From Cololabis saira (lineage: Eukaryota; Chordata; Actinopteri; Beloniformes; Belonidae), in the NCBI RefSeq assembly GCF_033807715.1, contig NC_084597.1, forward strand, positions 5,014,558-5,078,557: a stretch of 64,000 bases of DNA. Direction: 5' to 3'. The notes beneath the pieces are model-generated. The model made no database searches, had not been told where the DNA came from, and saw only the letters and a list, made by a program, of their open reading frames with translations. Shown in pieces: positions 22,068 through 34,279 of the stretch; position 1 is the first letter of the stretch, and every line of letters begins with the position of its first letter. The translations under genes and the position numbers were made by a program.

Positions 22068-22454
22068 TTACACTTATAAGGTGAGCATGAATCAATGTTT
22101 TATGATGTAAAATTGTATGTATTTATTATTTTTATTTATTTATTTAATTTTAGTTGTTACATTTCTGGAAAAGAAAAAAGTCAAATCATACATGAGAGAA
22201 ACTATTCAGTTTGTGGCTAAATATTTGTACTTGTATGAAACTTAAAGCAGCACAACGTAACTTTCAGCTTTTCTGAGTTTGGCGGCATCTTTTGGACAAA
22301 AGCGGTAGTGTTTTACCAGAAAAGACACTACGTATCCCATGAGCACCAGCGCGTACTGCCGGAAAACTCCTGTCCCGTCGCTGCATTTGTTTTGAGAGAA
22401 GACGGGACGCTTTTCTGTTTCACCAAGTGAACAGATGGAACGGAAAAAAAAAAG

Positions 22455-22688
22455 ATGTTAAACTGCTGGAAAGGAACTGGAATTAACCGGGATACCTTAA
22501 ACAAGGAAGCCAGGGAGCGGTATATGGAGAAAATAATGATTATTAACGGTCTGGATCCATATGAAATCTCTACTGAAGAATGGAGCTCCTCGTCGGAGTG
22601 CCACTCTTTAGAAGGATTTACTGCCGCAGTTCTGCAGAACCCACGTCTTACTACCTTGTTTAGGAGTGTTTGGCAGCTGCTTTGGTAA
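22455..22688 (+). pseudogene. Family F internal ORF remnant (copy 2)
   Basis: 77 codons beginning MLNCWKGTGINRDTLNKEA, then RERYMEKIMIINGLDPYEIS, ending SVWQLLW and a stop. It is 95% like the C-terminal part of the 131-codon ORF in copy 3 (60955-61350). The ERYxEKxxxxxGxDPYEI pattern resembles the start of a YqaJ-associated transposon ORF, from memory. The upstream part found in copy 3 is out of frame or lost here. Probably not functional: it is a fragment retained in a non-autonomous element. Confidence 0.55.
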
Positions 22689-23027
22689 ATGTTTGACTCG
22701 CCATGTGTTTCTATAAATTAGTATAATAGTACAACATACAGTCCATGTTTTGTATCCCTCTTACTTCTCTTTTCTTTTTTTTGACTGCTATATTATGCTG
22801 AAGAGGCTCCGAGGCGTGAGCAATATTTTTGTTTTCCTCATGAGATTATTTTTTTCCTCTGCAGCTACAAATAAGAGTTAATATTTTTTCCTCAACAAAC
22901 TAGTTTTATCTGAAGATTGGGGTTAATCGCACCACAGAGAGCTGGCCAGCAACTGCGTTTAGCTGGAGAAGTGGGGAATAAAACCCGTGTTTTGATCCAA
23001 CCCGGTCTGTGTGAGTGTTTGTGGTTA

Positions 23028-23167
23028 AGGCTGTTTATGGTTCTGCGTTAAATCGACGCAGAGCTTACGGCGTAGGGTACGCGGCGACACGCACCGTACG
23101 TTGCGTGTCGCCACGTACCCTACACCGTAGGTCTGCGTCGATTTAACGCAGAACCATAATTCAGGCT
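23028..23167. mobile_element. Palindromic MITE family A
   Basis: AGGCTGTTTATGGTTCTGCG to ACGCAGAACCATAATTCAGG, folding around GGCGTAGGGTACGCGGCG. TTA flanks at 23025-23027 and 23168-23170. Family-F copy 1 near 2030-2050 lacks the insertion. Confidence 0.93.
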
Positions 23168-23954
23168 TTACTGTGTGGAAGGTTTGGTCGTTACAGCCGC
23201 GATCCAAGCGAGCCGACGACTCTTTTACTCTTTTACTTTGTTATATCAGATACTTGGCCTCCGTGGTTCTGCCTCCGAGCAGGAAAGCAGTGAAAAGTTA
23301 AACCATTATTGATCTTTTCCCCACGTCTGTTATGTGGAGCTGCTGCAGCCGCAACGGGTTACCAGCTTCTGCGGAGCTGCGCTCCACGCCCCGCCCATTT
23401 TCGTCTCCACTGCGAAATCGGGAAGGAGGGGGAAGTGACGTATGCCGTAAAGCAGTCAAAGCCGTAAAAATGTGTAGTTTTTTAGTGTGGCAGGGTTCCT
23501 ACCATGCTCCTCAAAGTTACATAGTGCCAGTGAAGGAGATACAGACCCCTCAGACCATGACAGAGGTTCATTAAACCTGTTGGAAGTTGATGTTCCATCA
23601 CAATGATGATGAAATATTAGATTAAGGTGGAAAAGTTACATAGTGTCGCTTTAAGATGCATAATGCAAACCTGACATTTACTTCTAGTTCAGTTTGTGGA
23701 AAATGGTTGGCCTGGCTTTCTCTTTAAAACTTAAACAGTTATAAAGCATTACAAACTGTAACAATAGTGCAAACGAACAGCATTGTTTTGTATTTTGTGT
23801 CTTTCAAATAAAAGACACATTTTTCCAGTCCTATGTTCCTCATTCAAGGTTGTTAAAAAAATACTGCTATAATATCGTATCGTATCATTAACGTGACCTC
23901 AATATCGTGTATCGTATCGTGAGATTAGTGTATCGTTACACCCCTACAAAATGG

Positions 23955-24872
23955 TAAAAGGAGGACTGACCATTGCACTTATGCCAGTGTTAAAAACAGA
24001 TTGAGAACCGAGGGTTGAAAGACATGACTGGAACTTGTTATAAATATATATGAGCAGGCGGAGGCTTAAAAGGTCTCCTGTGAGCACAGATCTGTTCATG
24101 GGCGGCGTGAGGGCCGTCACACTGAAGACCGTTAATGTGAGCAAGGCCCATCTTTCTAATTGACAGCAGAAAATGACAATTGCACTTTAAAGAACATATT
24201 TTCAGCTAAACTATCTCTCACACACCTCCACATGCCATTATAATTTAGCGAAATGCAAAAAGCAAACCAGAAACCAACTGGCAAAGCTTTTCCATTCTGG
24301 GAAATGGGGTTATTATCGAGGCGAAAGAAAGGATCTCTCTCAAGCCATCAGTTGGGCGGCAGTCTTCAAAGCACTTAAGGCTTATACATTTGATGCATGG
24401 CAATAATGCTTTTCTCTAAAAACCTGAGTAACTGGCAGCTAGAGAACTTAAAAGTGTCTCTTGGACAAACCACTTAGTTGCCAGATTTTAAAGTAACGAT
24501 CCCTTCAGAAAAGAACCAAGAGGGGGGGAGGGATTGAAAATAAGTCTCTGCAGTTTTCTCCAAAAATGGTTTTAATAACTTATGTGGACTCAAATCAAAG
24601 AACCAATCACTATTCTGAAACACTTGACCACAGTTACGCAGTTTTTCATCATTTCTTTCCTCCAGGGCGCCTGTCACTGCATATAATTCCTTCTTTTAGA
24701 CTAATTATGAGGCTTCTCGTGTCAGTGTTTGAGATGGGACTATTTCTGTGTGAAAAAGAACTTAATCACTGAGTAAAAGTTGCTATTTGCATTCGCTGAC
24801 GTATGATCTATGAGCAGTATGCAAATACATTTGATTTTATGACAATGAGGCAGCCCTAATGACGTTAAGTTT
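23955..24872. other. Unique intronic DNA, nothing recognised
   Basis: Ordinary-complexity sequence with no repeat relatives in the window. Frames of 66-68 codons lack motifs. Confidence 0.5.
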
Positions 24873-25182
24873 CTATTAATCAGACTTGGTGTCTAAAATT
24901 AACACGACAAGCGATGCTTTTTGCACTCGTTACACAAACGGCACCTGCATGAAGACGTCTGCTTTTCCCCGTCTTTGGTGACTGGCTTGCAGAGTCAAAT
25001 GAACTGTTTTGAATTTAGGCCCATGGTTGATCAAAGCTTTTAGAAAAGACTTAAGAACACAATCACATTAGAGTAGGAGCAGACATCTAGAACCAGAAAA
25101 TCGCATTGCAATCCCCAAAGGGGATTGGGACGAGAGAATCTATCCAAATCCCAATGCCAATTAAAACATGCATTGACATTTA
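24873..25182 (+). repeat. Direct duplication A, copy 1
   Basis: About 310 bp from CTATTAATCAGACTTGGTG to GCATTGACATTTACTT, repeated at 26239-26553 with roughly five substitutions and a two-base indel. The two copies bracket the (TTTC)n array. Confidence 0.97.
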
Positions 25183-25196
25183 CTTACTTACTACTT

Positions 25197-26553
<1,357 letters not shown>

Positions 26554-26554
26554 C

Positions 26555-26603
26555 TTCAGAAGCAACTAAGCATTTCCATAGTTCATGTGAGACTACACAG
26601 CTC
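26555..26603 (+). repeat. 49-bp direct repeat left of MITE
   Basis: From TTCAGAAGCAACTAAGCATT to CACAGCTC. The same 49 bp, with one substitution, recurs at 27637-27685 immediately after the MITE. Confidence 0.97.
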
Positions 26604-26644
26604 TAAGGATGGGCGGTATGAACTAAAACACTATCATGATAATT

Positions 26645-26692
<48 letters not shown>

Positions 26693-26847
26693 GGCTCATT
26701 TCGTTCTTTCTTTCTTTTTAGGCTCATTTCGTTCTTTTGTTCTTTCTTTCTTTCTTTCTTTTTAGGCTCATTTCGTTCTTTCTTTCTTTCTTTTTAGGCT
26801 CATTTCGTTCTTTCTTTCTTTTCTTTCTTTCTTTTTAGGCTCATTTC

Positions 26848-26883
<36 letters not shown>

Positions 26884-27050
26884 TTTAGGCTCATTTCTTT
26901 CTTTCTTTCTTTCTTTCTTTTTAGGCTCATTTCGTTCTTTTGTTCTTTCTTTCTTTCTTTCTTTTTAGGCTCATTTCGTTCTTTCTTTCTTTCTTTTTAG
27001 GCTCATTTCGTTCTTTCTTTCTTTTCTTTCTTTCTTTTTAGGCTCATTTC

Positions 27051-27105
<55 letters not shown>

Positions 27106-27189
27106 AGGCTCATTTCGTTCTTTCTTTCTTTTTAGGCTCATTTCGTTCTTTTGTTCTTTCTTTTCTTTCTTTCTTTTTAGGCTCATTTC

Positions 27190-27245
<56 letters not shown>

Positions 27246-27636
27246 TTTAGGCTCATTTCTTTCTTTCTGGCTCATATATTCCTTCCTTCCTTCCTTCCTT
27301 CCTTCCTTCCTTCCTTCCTTCCTTCCTTCCTTCCTTCCTTCCTTCCTTCCTTCCTTCCTTCCTTCCTTCCTTCCTTCCTTCCTTCCTTCCTTCCTTCCCT
27401 CCCTCCCTCCCTCCCTCCCTCCCTCCCTCCCTCCCTCCCTCCCTCCCTCCCTCCCTCCCTCCTTCCTTCCTTCCTTCCTTCCTTCCTTCCTTCCTTCCTT
27501 CCTTCCTTCCTTCCTTCCTTCCTTCCTTCCTTCCTTCAAAAACGGAATTTATTGTTTTTACCGTGAGATACAAATTCTTACCGTGGGGAATTTTTTTGAC
27601 GGTTTATCGTGAACGGTAAAATATCACCCATTCCTA
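26604..27636 (+). mobile_element. Microsatellite-bearing hAT MITE, family B copy 2
   Basis: TAAGGATGGGCGGTATGAAC to AAATATCACCCATTCCTA. About 900 bp of the interior is repeat: TTTC units with GGCTCATTTCG spacers (26642-27250), then TTCC with a CTCC core (27281-27538). The flanks are a 49-bp direct repeat, not the 8-bp duplication expected of hAT. Confidence 0.92.
27281..27538. repeat. (TTCC)n-(CTCC)n-(TTCC)n tract
   Basis: A central block of about 16 CTCC units (27398-27461) lies inside a pure TTCC tract. This symmetric variant block is not found in the other arrays. Confidence 0.97.
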
Positions 27637-27685
27637 TTCAGAAGCAACTAACCATTTCCATAGTTCATGTGAGACTACACAGCTC
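27637..27685 (+). repeat. 49-bp direct repeat right of MITE
   Basis: Partner of 26555-26603. It continues into ordinary intronic sequence (CCTTGAATTTAAAGAGCAG). Confidence 0.97.
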
Positions 27686-27905
27686 CCTTGAATTTAAAGA
27701 GCAGATTGCAGGTTGGAGAGCCCTGTGAATCAATGTGTAGGAAAATAATGTAGGAACTGAATTTTCATTGAAATACGCATAAATATATACTACAGTGACC
27801 TCTGGAGTTGTTTTTGTGAGAGTATTTTACTTCCGCATCTGAAAAAGTTGAACCGGAAGTGACGTGACATCAGGGAGCGCGGTGAATTCAACAATAGGAA
27901 AAATA

Positions 27906-28031
27906 ATGGATCTTAATGTTAGTTGTGACACTGAAGAGGTTGTGAATGTGTATTCACACCAATATGACGGGCCACAGCCTTATAATTACCAACCCGTTAG
28001 GGCTCCCCACGTTCTTTTGATTGACAGCTGA
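27906..28031 (+). pseudogene. Solo first-exon-like ORF, 41 codons
   Basis: Encodes MDLNVSCDTEEVVNVYSHQY then DGPQPYNYQPVRAPHVLLID and a stop. The pattern MxxxxxSxxE, DGxxPYxFxP is shared with the 55-codon ORF at 49531-49698 (minus), which suggests the same transposon-associated gene family. I recall similar multi-copy teleost proteins labelled P2X7-like, but cannot check this. It stops inside the repeat shared with 53.2 kb, so at most an N-terminal fragment survives. Confidence 0.45.
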
Positions 28032-28340
28032 AACTCGCTTTTTAAAAGGCTGATTTATGGGTCCGCGTTACACCAACGCAGACCCTACGGCGTAGGTTAC
28101 GCGGCGACGCACCGAACGCTGTGTGCGCCGCGTAACCTACGCCGTAGGCTACGCCGTCGATTTTACACGGAACCATAAATCCGCCTTTATTCACTACAGC
28201 ACCCGCCCGTGCTCCTGAAAGAAACTCCGAAAATAACTCCTTAAAAATGGGTGAGTACTTGTAATCTGTCTACGTTTGTACTTTCTAAACAGAAAACAAG
28301 CTTATTATCTTCTCTTTTTCCTGATTAAATGCATCCGAAA
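27990..28340 (+). repeat. Fragment of element shared with 53195-53510
   Basis: CACGTTCTTTTGATTGACAG, the embedded palindromic MITE and the following CTCCTGAAAGAAACTCC, ACGTTTGTACTTTCTAAACA and GAAAACAAGCTTATTAT are shared in order with the 53 kb element. Outer ends are not resolved here. Confidence 0.7.
28047..28189. mobile_element. Palindromic MITE family A
   Basis: AGGCTGATTTATGGGTCCGC to ACGGAACCATAAATCCGCC around CCTACGGCGTAGGTTACGCG. It occupies the same position as the MITE at 53243-53376, so the insertion predates duplication of its host repeat. Confidence 0.92.
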
Positions 28341-28472
28341 TAGCCGGGTATTTTTAAAACCGAATATTTCCCCCCCTTCGTTTATAAAATAATTTGTATC
28401 CACATTACATCGTTGTTAAAATCATCTCCTTCTCGGTAACAAGCCCGAGTCCCCCCGTGTCCCACCACGGAG

Positions 28473-28575
28473 CTGCCGCGTTAAATCGACGCAGCCCTAC
28501 GCCGTAGGGTACGGCGTAGGGCTGCGTGTCACCGCGTACCCTACGGCGTAGGCTCTGCGTCGGTGTAACGCAGTA
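28473..28575. mobile_element. Palindromic MITE family A, degenerate
   Basis: CGCGTTAAATCGACGCAG, then CTACGCCGTAGGGTACGGCG, then GCTCTGCGTCGGTGTAACGC. The outer GATTTATGG ends are missing. Confidence 0.75.
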
Positions 28576-29171
28576 AACGGTGGTCAAGAGCAGAGACCAT
28601 TTATTTAATAAATAGCTTGGAGAACAGATGGTGGATCATCTGTAGTTCTGGGTCGCACGTTAGACGTCAGACTCAGAGCAGATTTGTTGTTGTTTTGGAG
28701 CATAATGTGACGTTCGAAAACGCAAAACTCCGGTTGTCTCTGTCTACACCAGGTCTACACGCATCTACATAAACAGAGTTTTCAAAAATCTTCACTTTGC
28801 CCGGAGTTTTTTTAAACATTTGTTTATTTGCGTTTTCATGTGGATGACAGGTCCAAACATAGGAAAATATCTTCGGTTTAGCAGATACCCGGCTACGTGT
28901 GTACGGGGTCTGCACAGTCAGATGGGGCAGCTGTGGAGACGTTTCCCCGCTGCTGCGTCATATGACGCGGTGTTCGAGAAAAAAAGCGTTTTTAGGAGCT
29001 TTGCTAAAATCAGCCACTTTTTCCTCTGAATACGTGCCCTTATGTCTTGTAAAACATATTAAATCCTACATTAACTTCTCACATAGTCATTTTCACATAA
29101 GGTCAGGTATAATTTTTTAAAAAACCCTAACCTGCAGTATGCTCTTTAACGGGGTTTGCCTGTTTGTTTAC
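28576..29171. other. brinp1 intron next to donor, nothing recognised
   Basis: No coding frame with support. The sequence immediately right of 28820 has ordinary composition. It contains the intron side of the exon donor (GGTAAACAAACA read on minus). Confidence 0.5.
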
Positions 29172-29277
29172 CTTGCAGATGAAGCTTGCTCTCCGGGCTC
29201 TGCAGGAGGATGGAGCTGACTGAGTCCAGATTGTCATAGCTGCTGCACCCCAGCGGCCCGGTCCGTGTCTCTGTCAC
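29172..29277 (-). CDS. brinp1: brinp1 exon (internal, minus strand)
   Basis: Minus-strand exon of 106 nt after a CTCTTGCAG acceptor and before an AAG|GTAAAC donor. It encodes [20 protein letters not shown] then [15 protein letters not shown], plus the first base (G) of the next codon. From memory [21 protein letters not shown] is a block invariant across BRINP1, 2 and 3. The ESKLHLQ ending matches BRINP1 (QSTESKLHLQ), whereas BRINP2/3 read ENKxQL. This region follows the MACPF domain. The exon ends in phase 1 and the exon at 3025-3247 begins in phase 1, so the two would stay in frame if joined. Known BRINPs, however, have about 80 residues between these blocks. Upstream exons should lie beyond 29277 on the minus strand, and none was found. 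Confidence 0.92.
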
Positions 29278-29504
29278 CTGCAAGAGAATTAGGATTTAAA
29301 TGAAAGCCACGTTACATAAACAAGTGCATATCTGTGCGTGTGAGTGCAAACATCTGCTAGTTTTGTGTGTATGGCAAGCCGTTTGAGTATTTATTCCATA
29401 TCCTTGATATCAGATATCAGTTTCCTTTACTAGTTTGCACTTTGATTTTACTAGTTGAACATGTTTTGCACTAGTTCAGCATTTTATTGCACTAATATAT
29501 GTAA

Positions 29505-29689
29505 GCATGTTTAAAATAAGGGTAAGTAGATATGAGCTTCGAGGGAAACGTGATTGAAAAACCAAAGTCTAGGACTAAAATTAAAGATCAATGTTTTACT
29601 GTAAGGGGTGTAAATATATGGAATGCACTTGATGAAAAATTGAAGATGTGCCAGTCGATTCATGCATTCAAATGTTTGTTTAAGTTTAA
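29505..29689 (+). pseudogene. LINE ORF2 C-terminal fragment
   Basis: Encodes RTKIKDQCFTVRGVNIWNAL then DEKLKMCQSIHAFKCLFKFK. This is the typical WNxLxxxxK...FKxxxK end of CR1/L2/Rex-type ORF2 proteins. It stops at the TTAA (29686-29689) where the family-G fragment starts. Confidence 0.65.
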
Positions 29690-29785
29690 AGGAGCTTGAG
29701 GCAGGATTGAGGCAGGATTTGTGAAAAAAATTCGTATACATTTTAAGTTTTCTAGTATTAATATCAGATGAAGCGTTCAGAACTG

Positions 29786-29813
<28 letters not shown>
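29690..29813 (+). mobile_element. End fragment of family G with poly-A
   Basis: AGGAGCTTGAGGCAGGATTG to CAGATGAAGCGTTC, matching the reverse complement of 54180-54263, then a 27-bp A run (29787-29813). Only the outer ~95 bp of the element is present. Confidence 0.7.
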
Positions 29814-29816
<3 letters not shown>

Positions 29817-30018
29817 AATTCAATTATGGAATCATTTTTCAAAAGGTTTCAAAATATGCCTATTTGTGGAAACATATGTAGTATTTGAGTTACATAAAAG
29901 CGTGTTATTTGTTTTCTTCCTAGTTGTCCTTGTGGTCAAGAACCCCCAACACAAAAATGGTTTGGCCGCTGATCAAAATTTGATGTTATCATTTAATTCA
30001 ACCATTAGAATGGTCAAA

Positions 30019-30168
30019 ATGTCCGGTCAGCACAAGTCTGGTGCTCAGAAAAGAAGAGAAAAGAGAAGAAGAGAAGAAGAAAATAGAGGCCTCAGAGATT
30101 CTCTACACAAATATTTTAAAAAGGTGGTGACTGTGAAGCTGGAATTAATAAAGTCAGCGTAGAGCAAG
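30019..30168 (+). pseudogene. hAT transposase-like N-terminal exon
   Basis: MSGQHKSGAQKRREKRRREE then ENRGLRDSLHKYFKK resembles the N-terminus of TTF-zinc-finger hAT transposases (SGAxxRKxxxxxEE...KYFKK, from memory). Shifting one base gives a continuation INKVSVEQ into an AG|GTAAGA donor-like site at about 30168. Downstream GGGGGCCCATCTTAGATT fits the same element type. No catalytic part was found. Confidence 0.5.
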
Positions 30169-30649
30169 GTAAGAAACAGTTACAACGTTTACCAACCTTG
30201 TAACTTAACCTAACTGGCTAGCTCTAATGTTAACGTCCATTAGCTTGTATAAAAACCTGAAGAGCAGAGGGAGAGGAGAGGAAGAGGAGAAGGAGAGATC
30301 CGGGCGCAGGGGGGCCCATCTTAGATTATTTTGTCCCGGGCCCCGGCAGGACTGTCAGCTGGCCTGGGTTTCAGGATAGTGACACTTTTATCCAGCTAGT
30401 TTGAACAGAGGCTGTACTAATGAAGCCATGCCTCCTACTAGTAGCATCAAAGTCCAAGGTAGTTATCATTTTAACACACTAATAGGCTTCTGGGCCAAAC
30501 TAGTTAACTACTACATTATACAAGTTAACTAGTGGGCTTCAAAATATCTGACATATTAATCAGTTAACAGGTTTCTAGTTAACTAGTGACATATAGTTGT
30601 GTGCTATTTTTTTACTACCGGTAGTCACCTAGTTATGGTCCCGTTAGTC

Positions 30650-31648
30650 CAGGGGTCACCAACCTTCTTGAAACTGAGAGCTACTTCAAGGGCACTGAGT
30701 AATGCAAAGGGCTACCACTTTGATAAAACACTGCTAAAATAACAAAGTTACACAGTTTACCTTTAATTTAACATTATTATTAATGAAGACACTAATCGTT
30801 AATGATTCATCAAAAATAACTATTCAGAATGATTAGGCAAGGTAGGAAACAGATACTGTACATTTCAACATGCAATATTTAATTTCTTATATACCTTTCC
30901 AAAAGTTTCATTTTCAAATGATCACTTCCATAACAATTTGCAGGAAATCTTTTTCAATTTTCACAAGCCACTAACAGTTTTTATCAAATCATGAACTCTG
31001 AAGCATGTTTGTACAAATGATCAATCATGTAAGATTTAGCAAAAAATGGACTCCTTTTAAAATAAATCTTTTACTGAAATGTCTCTCCACGTTGTGCCGC
31101 TTAAGCCTGATTTATGGTTCTGCGTAAAATGGACGCAGAGCCTACGGCGTAGGGTACGCGGCGCTGCGTATCCTACGCCGTAGGTTCTGCGTTGGTGTAA
31201 CGCGGAACCTGAAATCAGCCTTTAACCGTCGCCACAGTCGCATCGCAAATGAGACACACAGTTTTCTTTCATGTTAGTAAAAAAGAACTCTCCCTCCCAT
31301 TCACTGTGAAAACGATACGTTTTCTTCCTTTTTCCTGCCATGTTTTTGTCGGTAGAAACCGCTTCCGTCTCCTCATCTTTGCTTTGCAGCGCTCACGAGC
31401 TAGTCTCAGCAAAGCTGTTTGGTCATGCACACTAGACTGACCTGACTTTTTTCATGATTTATATATATTTTTTTTATTTATGTTTTTGTGTAATTGTTTT
31501 TGAGTTTACATCACTGTGAATGTAATTTAAAAAGAATAGCAACACAATTGAATACAATTTTAGACAGAGCTAGTTCGGGATTAGTGCTATTTTTAGAACT
31601 GGCCTGCGGGCGACCTGGTGCCCGCGGGCACCAGGTTGGTGACCCCTG
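30650..31648. mobile_element. hAT element with CAGGGGTCACC ends
   Basis: CAGGGGTCACCAACCTTCTT to CACCAGGTTGGTGACCCCTG, with a perfect 8-bp duplication CGTTAGTC at 30642-30649 and 31649-31656. 999 bp including the palindromic MITE at 31104-31221. Charlie-type by its ends (from memory). No transposase. Confidence 0.95.
31104..31221. mobile_element. Palindromic MITE family A
   Basis: AGCCTGATTTATGGTTCTGC to GCGGAACCTGAAATCAGCCT, TTA on both sides (31101-31103, 31222-31224), hairpin around CTACGGCGTAGGGTACGCGG. Confidence 0.93.
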
Positions 31649-31709
31649 CGTTAGTCTCTTGTTAGTCTGATATCAAGGATATGGAATACAAACTCAAATG
31701 GTTTGTCAT

Positions 31710-32772
31710 ATTGTATGTGTGGAAGGAAGAAGAAGGACTTCCAAATTTAATTAAACATGTGTTTCAGTCTCATGATTTGACAAGCAGTATCTTTTTTGTT
31801 AGGCTTTTTTTAACATGTACAAACATGGATCACAAGACTACCCAGCTATTAAACCTGTGACAGTTTACCTGAGAGACTTAAACATGTCTAATAGTGCAGC
31901 TCCACACAAAGCTGCACTGATTATGCAGCTTTGCTTCAGAACGTAAACGGTTCCATAAACTAAACATGTTTTTAAACCACTTAGAACGTGAGAATTACAT
32001 GGACTCAATTCTCAGATGAAGTCTTAATTGCATTCATATATAATAATTTCACACAAAGGAATAGGATTGCACTTTTGAATAGGTAATATTAGTTGCCATT
32101 TATTTTCATTTTTTGTAAAAAATAACATAAAAAAAGAATAGCATCATTACTTTTTATAACAGCATTAGGGGTGTGGAAAGAGAACCGTAGCTCTGTGCTG
32201 TTGTTTGGAAGAGAGCAAGATGGTTTATTTTTTTCTTTTGCTATTCGTACGTAAGGAAGTTTCCCTAAAAATATGTCCTTTCCATTTACCATGAATCAGA
32301 TATAGCCTACTATAAATTGAATTTGGGTCTGGCAGTGTAAACATAATTTAATAGTAAGCTAATGTCATCGGTGTTTCTATAGTGGTGGATCTGCAACCAT
32401 ACTCAGTTGTAAATATACAACTATACAAATAAATGCATAAAATAAAATTGAATTGATTAGAGTTGTTGAGAACACAGGCTTTAAACACACGTTTTATAGT
32501 TTGTTTAATTTGAGAATATTTTATTTATTGGAGGACTTGGTAAAAGATATAAGCATTAGTCTATTTTTTATTCGTATTTATATTTATTATTTTGTAATGT
32601 TTCCTTTTTATAAGAAAATGTATAAACAGTTTTTTGCAAAATTTTAAAATTAAACCAAAAGAAATTTTAATGTTTTGTGTTCCTTTCCCTTACTGCACCA
32701 AAAATGAACTGGATTGTAACCTCAAAACCAAAGTAAGTACCAAACCATGGTTTTTGTGGACCGTTGTGTGTG
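31710..32772. other. AT-rich intronic DNA, nothing recognised
   Basis: AT-rich, with an AATAAAATTGAATTGATTAG stretch near 32440 that may be a decayed LINE tail. Frames of 64-78 codons have no motif. Confidence 0.45.
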
Positions 32773-32774
32773 TG

Positions 32775-32859
<85 letters not shown>
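32773..32859. repeat. (TA)n microsatellite
   Basis: About 85 bp of TA repeats ending directly at the terminus of the family-D element. Confidence 0.97.
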
Positions 32860-32862
<3 letters not shown>

Positions 32863-33690
32863 TGGTGTAACGATAAACTAATCTCCCGATACGGTACGAT
32901 ACACAATATTATAACAGTATTTTTTAACAACCTTGAATGAGGAACATATGACTGGAAACAATTGTCTTATTTGAAAAGACACAAAATACAAAACAATGCT
33001 GTGTTTGCCCTATTGTTACAGTTTGTAATGCTTTATAACTGTTTAAGTTTTAAAGAGAAAGCCAGGCCAACCATTTTCCACAAACTGAACTAAAAGTAAA
33101 TGTCATGTTTGCATTATGATCTTCAGTTTCATACAAGTACAAATATTTATACACAAACTGAATAGTTTCTCTCATGTATGACTTGACTTTTTTCTTTTCC
33201 AGAAATTTAACAACTAAAATTAAATAAATAAATAAAAGTAAATAAATACATACAATTTTACATCATAAAACAGATTGATTCATGCTCACCTTATAAGTGT
33301 AAGAGGAGATTTATTTTTGTTAAGAAGGTTATTTTAGTAATTCAGGGTTGATTATTTTATAAATATATTCTTTATATTCTGATGTAAATCAGGGACTATA
33401 ATGACACTAGTCAGTTTATCTGTAGTGATTAGTCTGTTTTAGATTGGGCGGAGTGATACGCCACAGTACGGCACTAGGTGCTGTGTTGATGTTCTAACCA
33501 TTACATTAAAGTACACTGGAACTCAGCAGAAGTTTCCCGTGTTTATCCTACTCACCACCCCAAAAAGGTTTGATTTAATAAGGTAAGGCTTAACTCTACA
33601 CCAGCCTTACATAAGTAACAGTTCAGAGCTCAAAACCCTGCAAGAGTCCCGTGATCGGGACCAAAACGGTACTAGTTTCTTCTGAGCGGT
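32860..33690 (-). mobile_element. hAT element family D, copy 2 (empty-site copy)
   Basis: Starts TAGTGGTGTAACGATAAACT and matches the reverse complement of 21030-23946 without the nested insertions: GAACATATGACTGGAAA, AGACTGTCTAATC-type words and ACGCCACAGTACGGCACTAG. It ends near ACGGTACTAGTTTCTTCTGA and lacks the other terminus. It supplies empty sites for both insertions in copy 1. Confidence 0.9.
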
Positions 33691-34279
33691 CCATGAAGTA
33701 CATATGAACTGGTTCGGGCCAAGAGCTTAGCTTAGCGCGGGAATAAACTGGTACAGTGTCCCACAGGGATGGTGTTATTAATGTTTGTGAGACTGACTGA
33801 CTGAGGGAAGGCAATGCAACTATGCTCAATGAAAAGTAACATGATTGCCAGTGAAAAAATTCCAGGAATAAGAAGTTTATAATTTCCCAGCTAGTTACCT
33901 GTCTATATAACACACCTGAGGTCTTCTGTATGCCACCTTTCCTGTCATGTTTAAACTGAATCACTACTGCAGGCGATATTCACGGCCAGCAGTGAGTGAG
34001 AGCACTGAAGTTTTCAGTCAGCTGCTTGTGAAAGTCAAAACTAAATAAACAAATCCAGACAAATCCAAACTGGAAATCAGACGTCCACCTCACGATCGAG
34101 TTTGTGGATGTTCAAGTTTCCGGGTCCCTGGAGTCGACACCACACGGCAAAGTTTACTCTGAAGTAAATGGAGACACGGTGATTTAATCTTGTGCACAGG
34201 CAGGTGATCACAAACACCTGGCAGTTTGATATATTTCAATAGATGCAGTGAGATGCAGTTCTGTTGCAGGCCATCATAC
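33691..34279. other. Intronic DNA, nothing recognised
   Basis: Non-repetitive within the window. The 113-codon minus frame (33623-33964) overlaps the family-D end and carries no recognisable motif. Confidence 0.5.

Larger units (their letters stand above)
22246..23650. mobile_element. TTAA-flanked transposon, family F copy 2
   Basis: AGCAGCACAACGTAACTTTC to GTTACATAGTGTCGCT with TTAA at 22242-22245 and 23651-23654. Orientation is opposite to copies 1 and 3. The family-D copy at 33100-33130 retains the empty target (GAAACTGAAGATCATAATG as reverse complement). Its 1405 bp include the 140-bp palindromic MITE at 23028. Confidence 0.95.
21030..23946 (+). mobile_element. hAT element family D carrying three nested elements
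   Basis: TAGGGGTGTAACAATATATC to GTATCGTTACACCCCTA, with a perfect 8-bp duplication CAAAATGG at 21022-21029 and 23947-23954. Other copies are 32860-33690 (minus) and 41802-42387 (plus). Without its insertions the body would be about 1.0 kb. Nested inside are a TTA-target MITE (21589-22067) and a TTAA element (22246-23650), which in turn holds a palindromic MITE (23028-23167). Subterminal DNA has TATCGTATCG-type words. Confidence 0.95.
29373..31709. mobile_element. Element with ~41-bp TIRs, hAT-like content
   Basis: GGCAAGCCGTTTGAGTATTT plus CCATATCCTTGATATCAG (29373-29412) is inverted at 31668-31709 with few mismatches. Inside are a LINE fragment, a family-G end, a transposase-like N-terminal exon (30019-30168), a (GTTAACTAGT)-rich stretch and a complete hAT (30650-31648). 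Superfamily is unclear because no target duplication is obvious. Confidence 0.6.

Noticed and set aside
29172..29277. Assignment to brinp2 or brinp3 instead of brinp1
   Set aside because: [11 protein letters not shown] is common to all three, but ESKLHLQ here and [16 protein letters not shown] with NPNHQxPRER in the other exon fit BRINP1 best as I remember the paralogues. A direct alignment would settle it.
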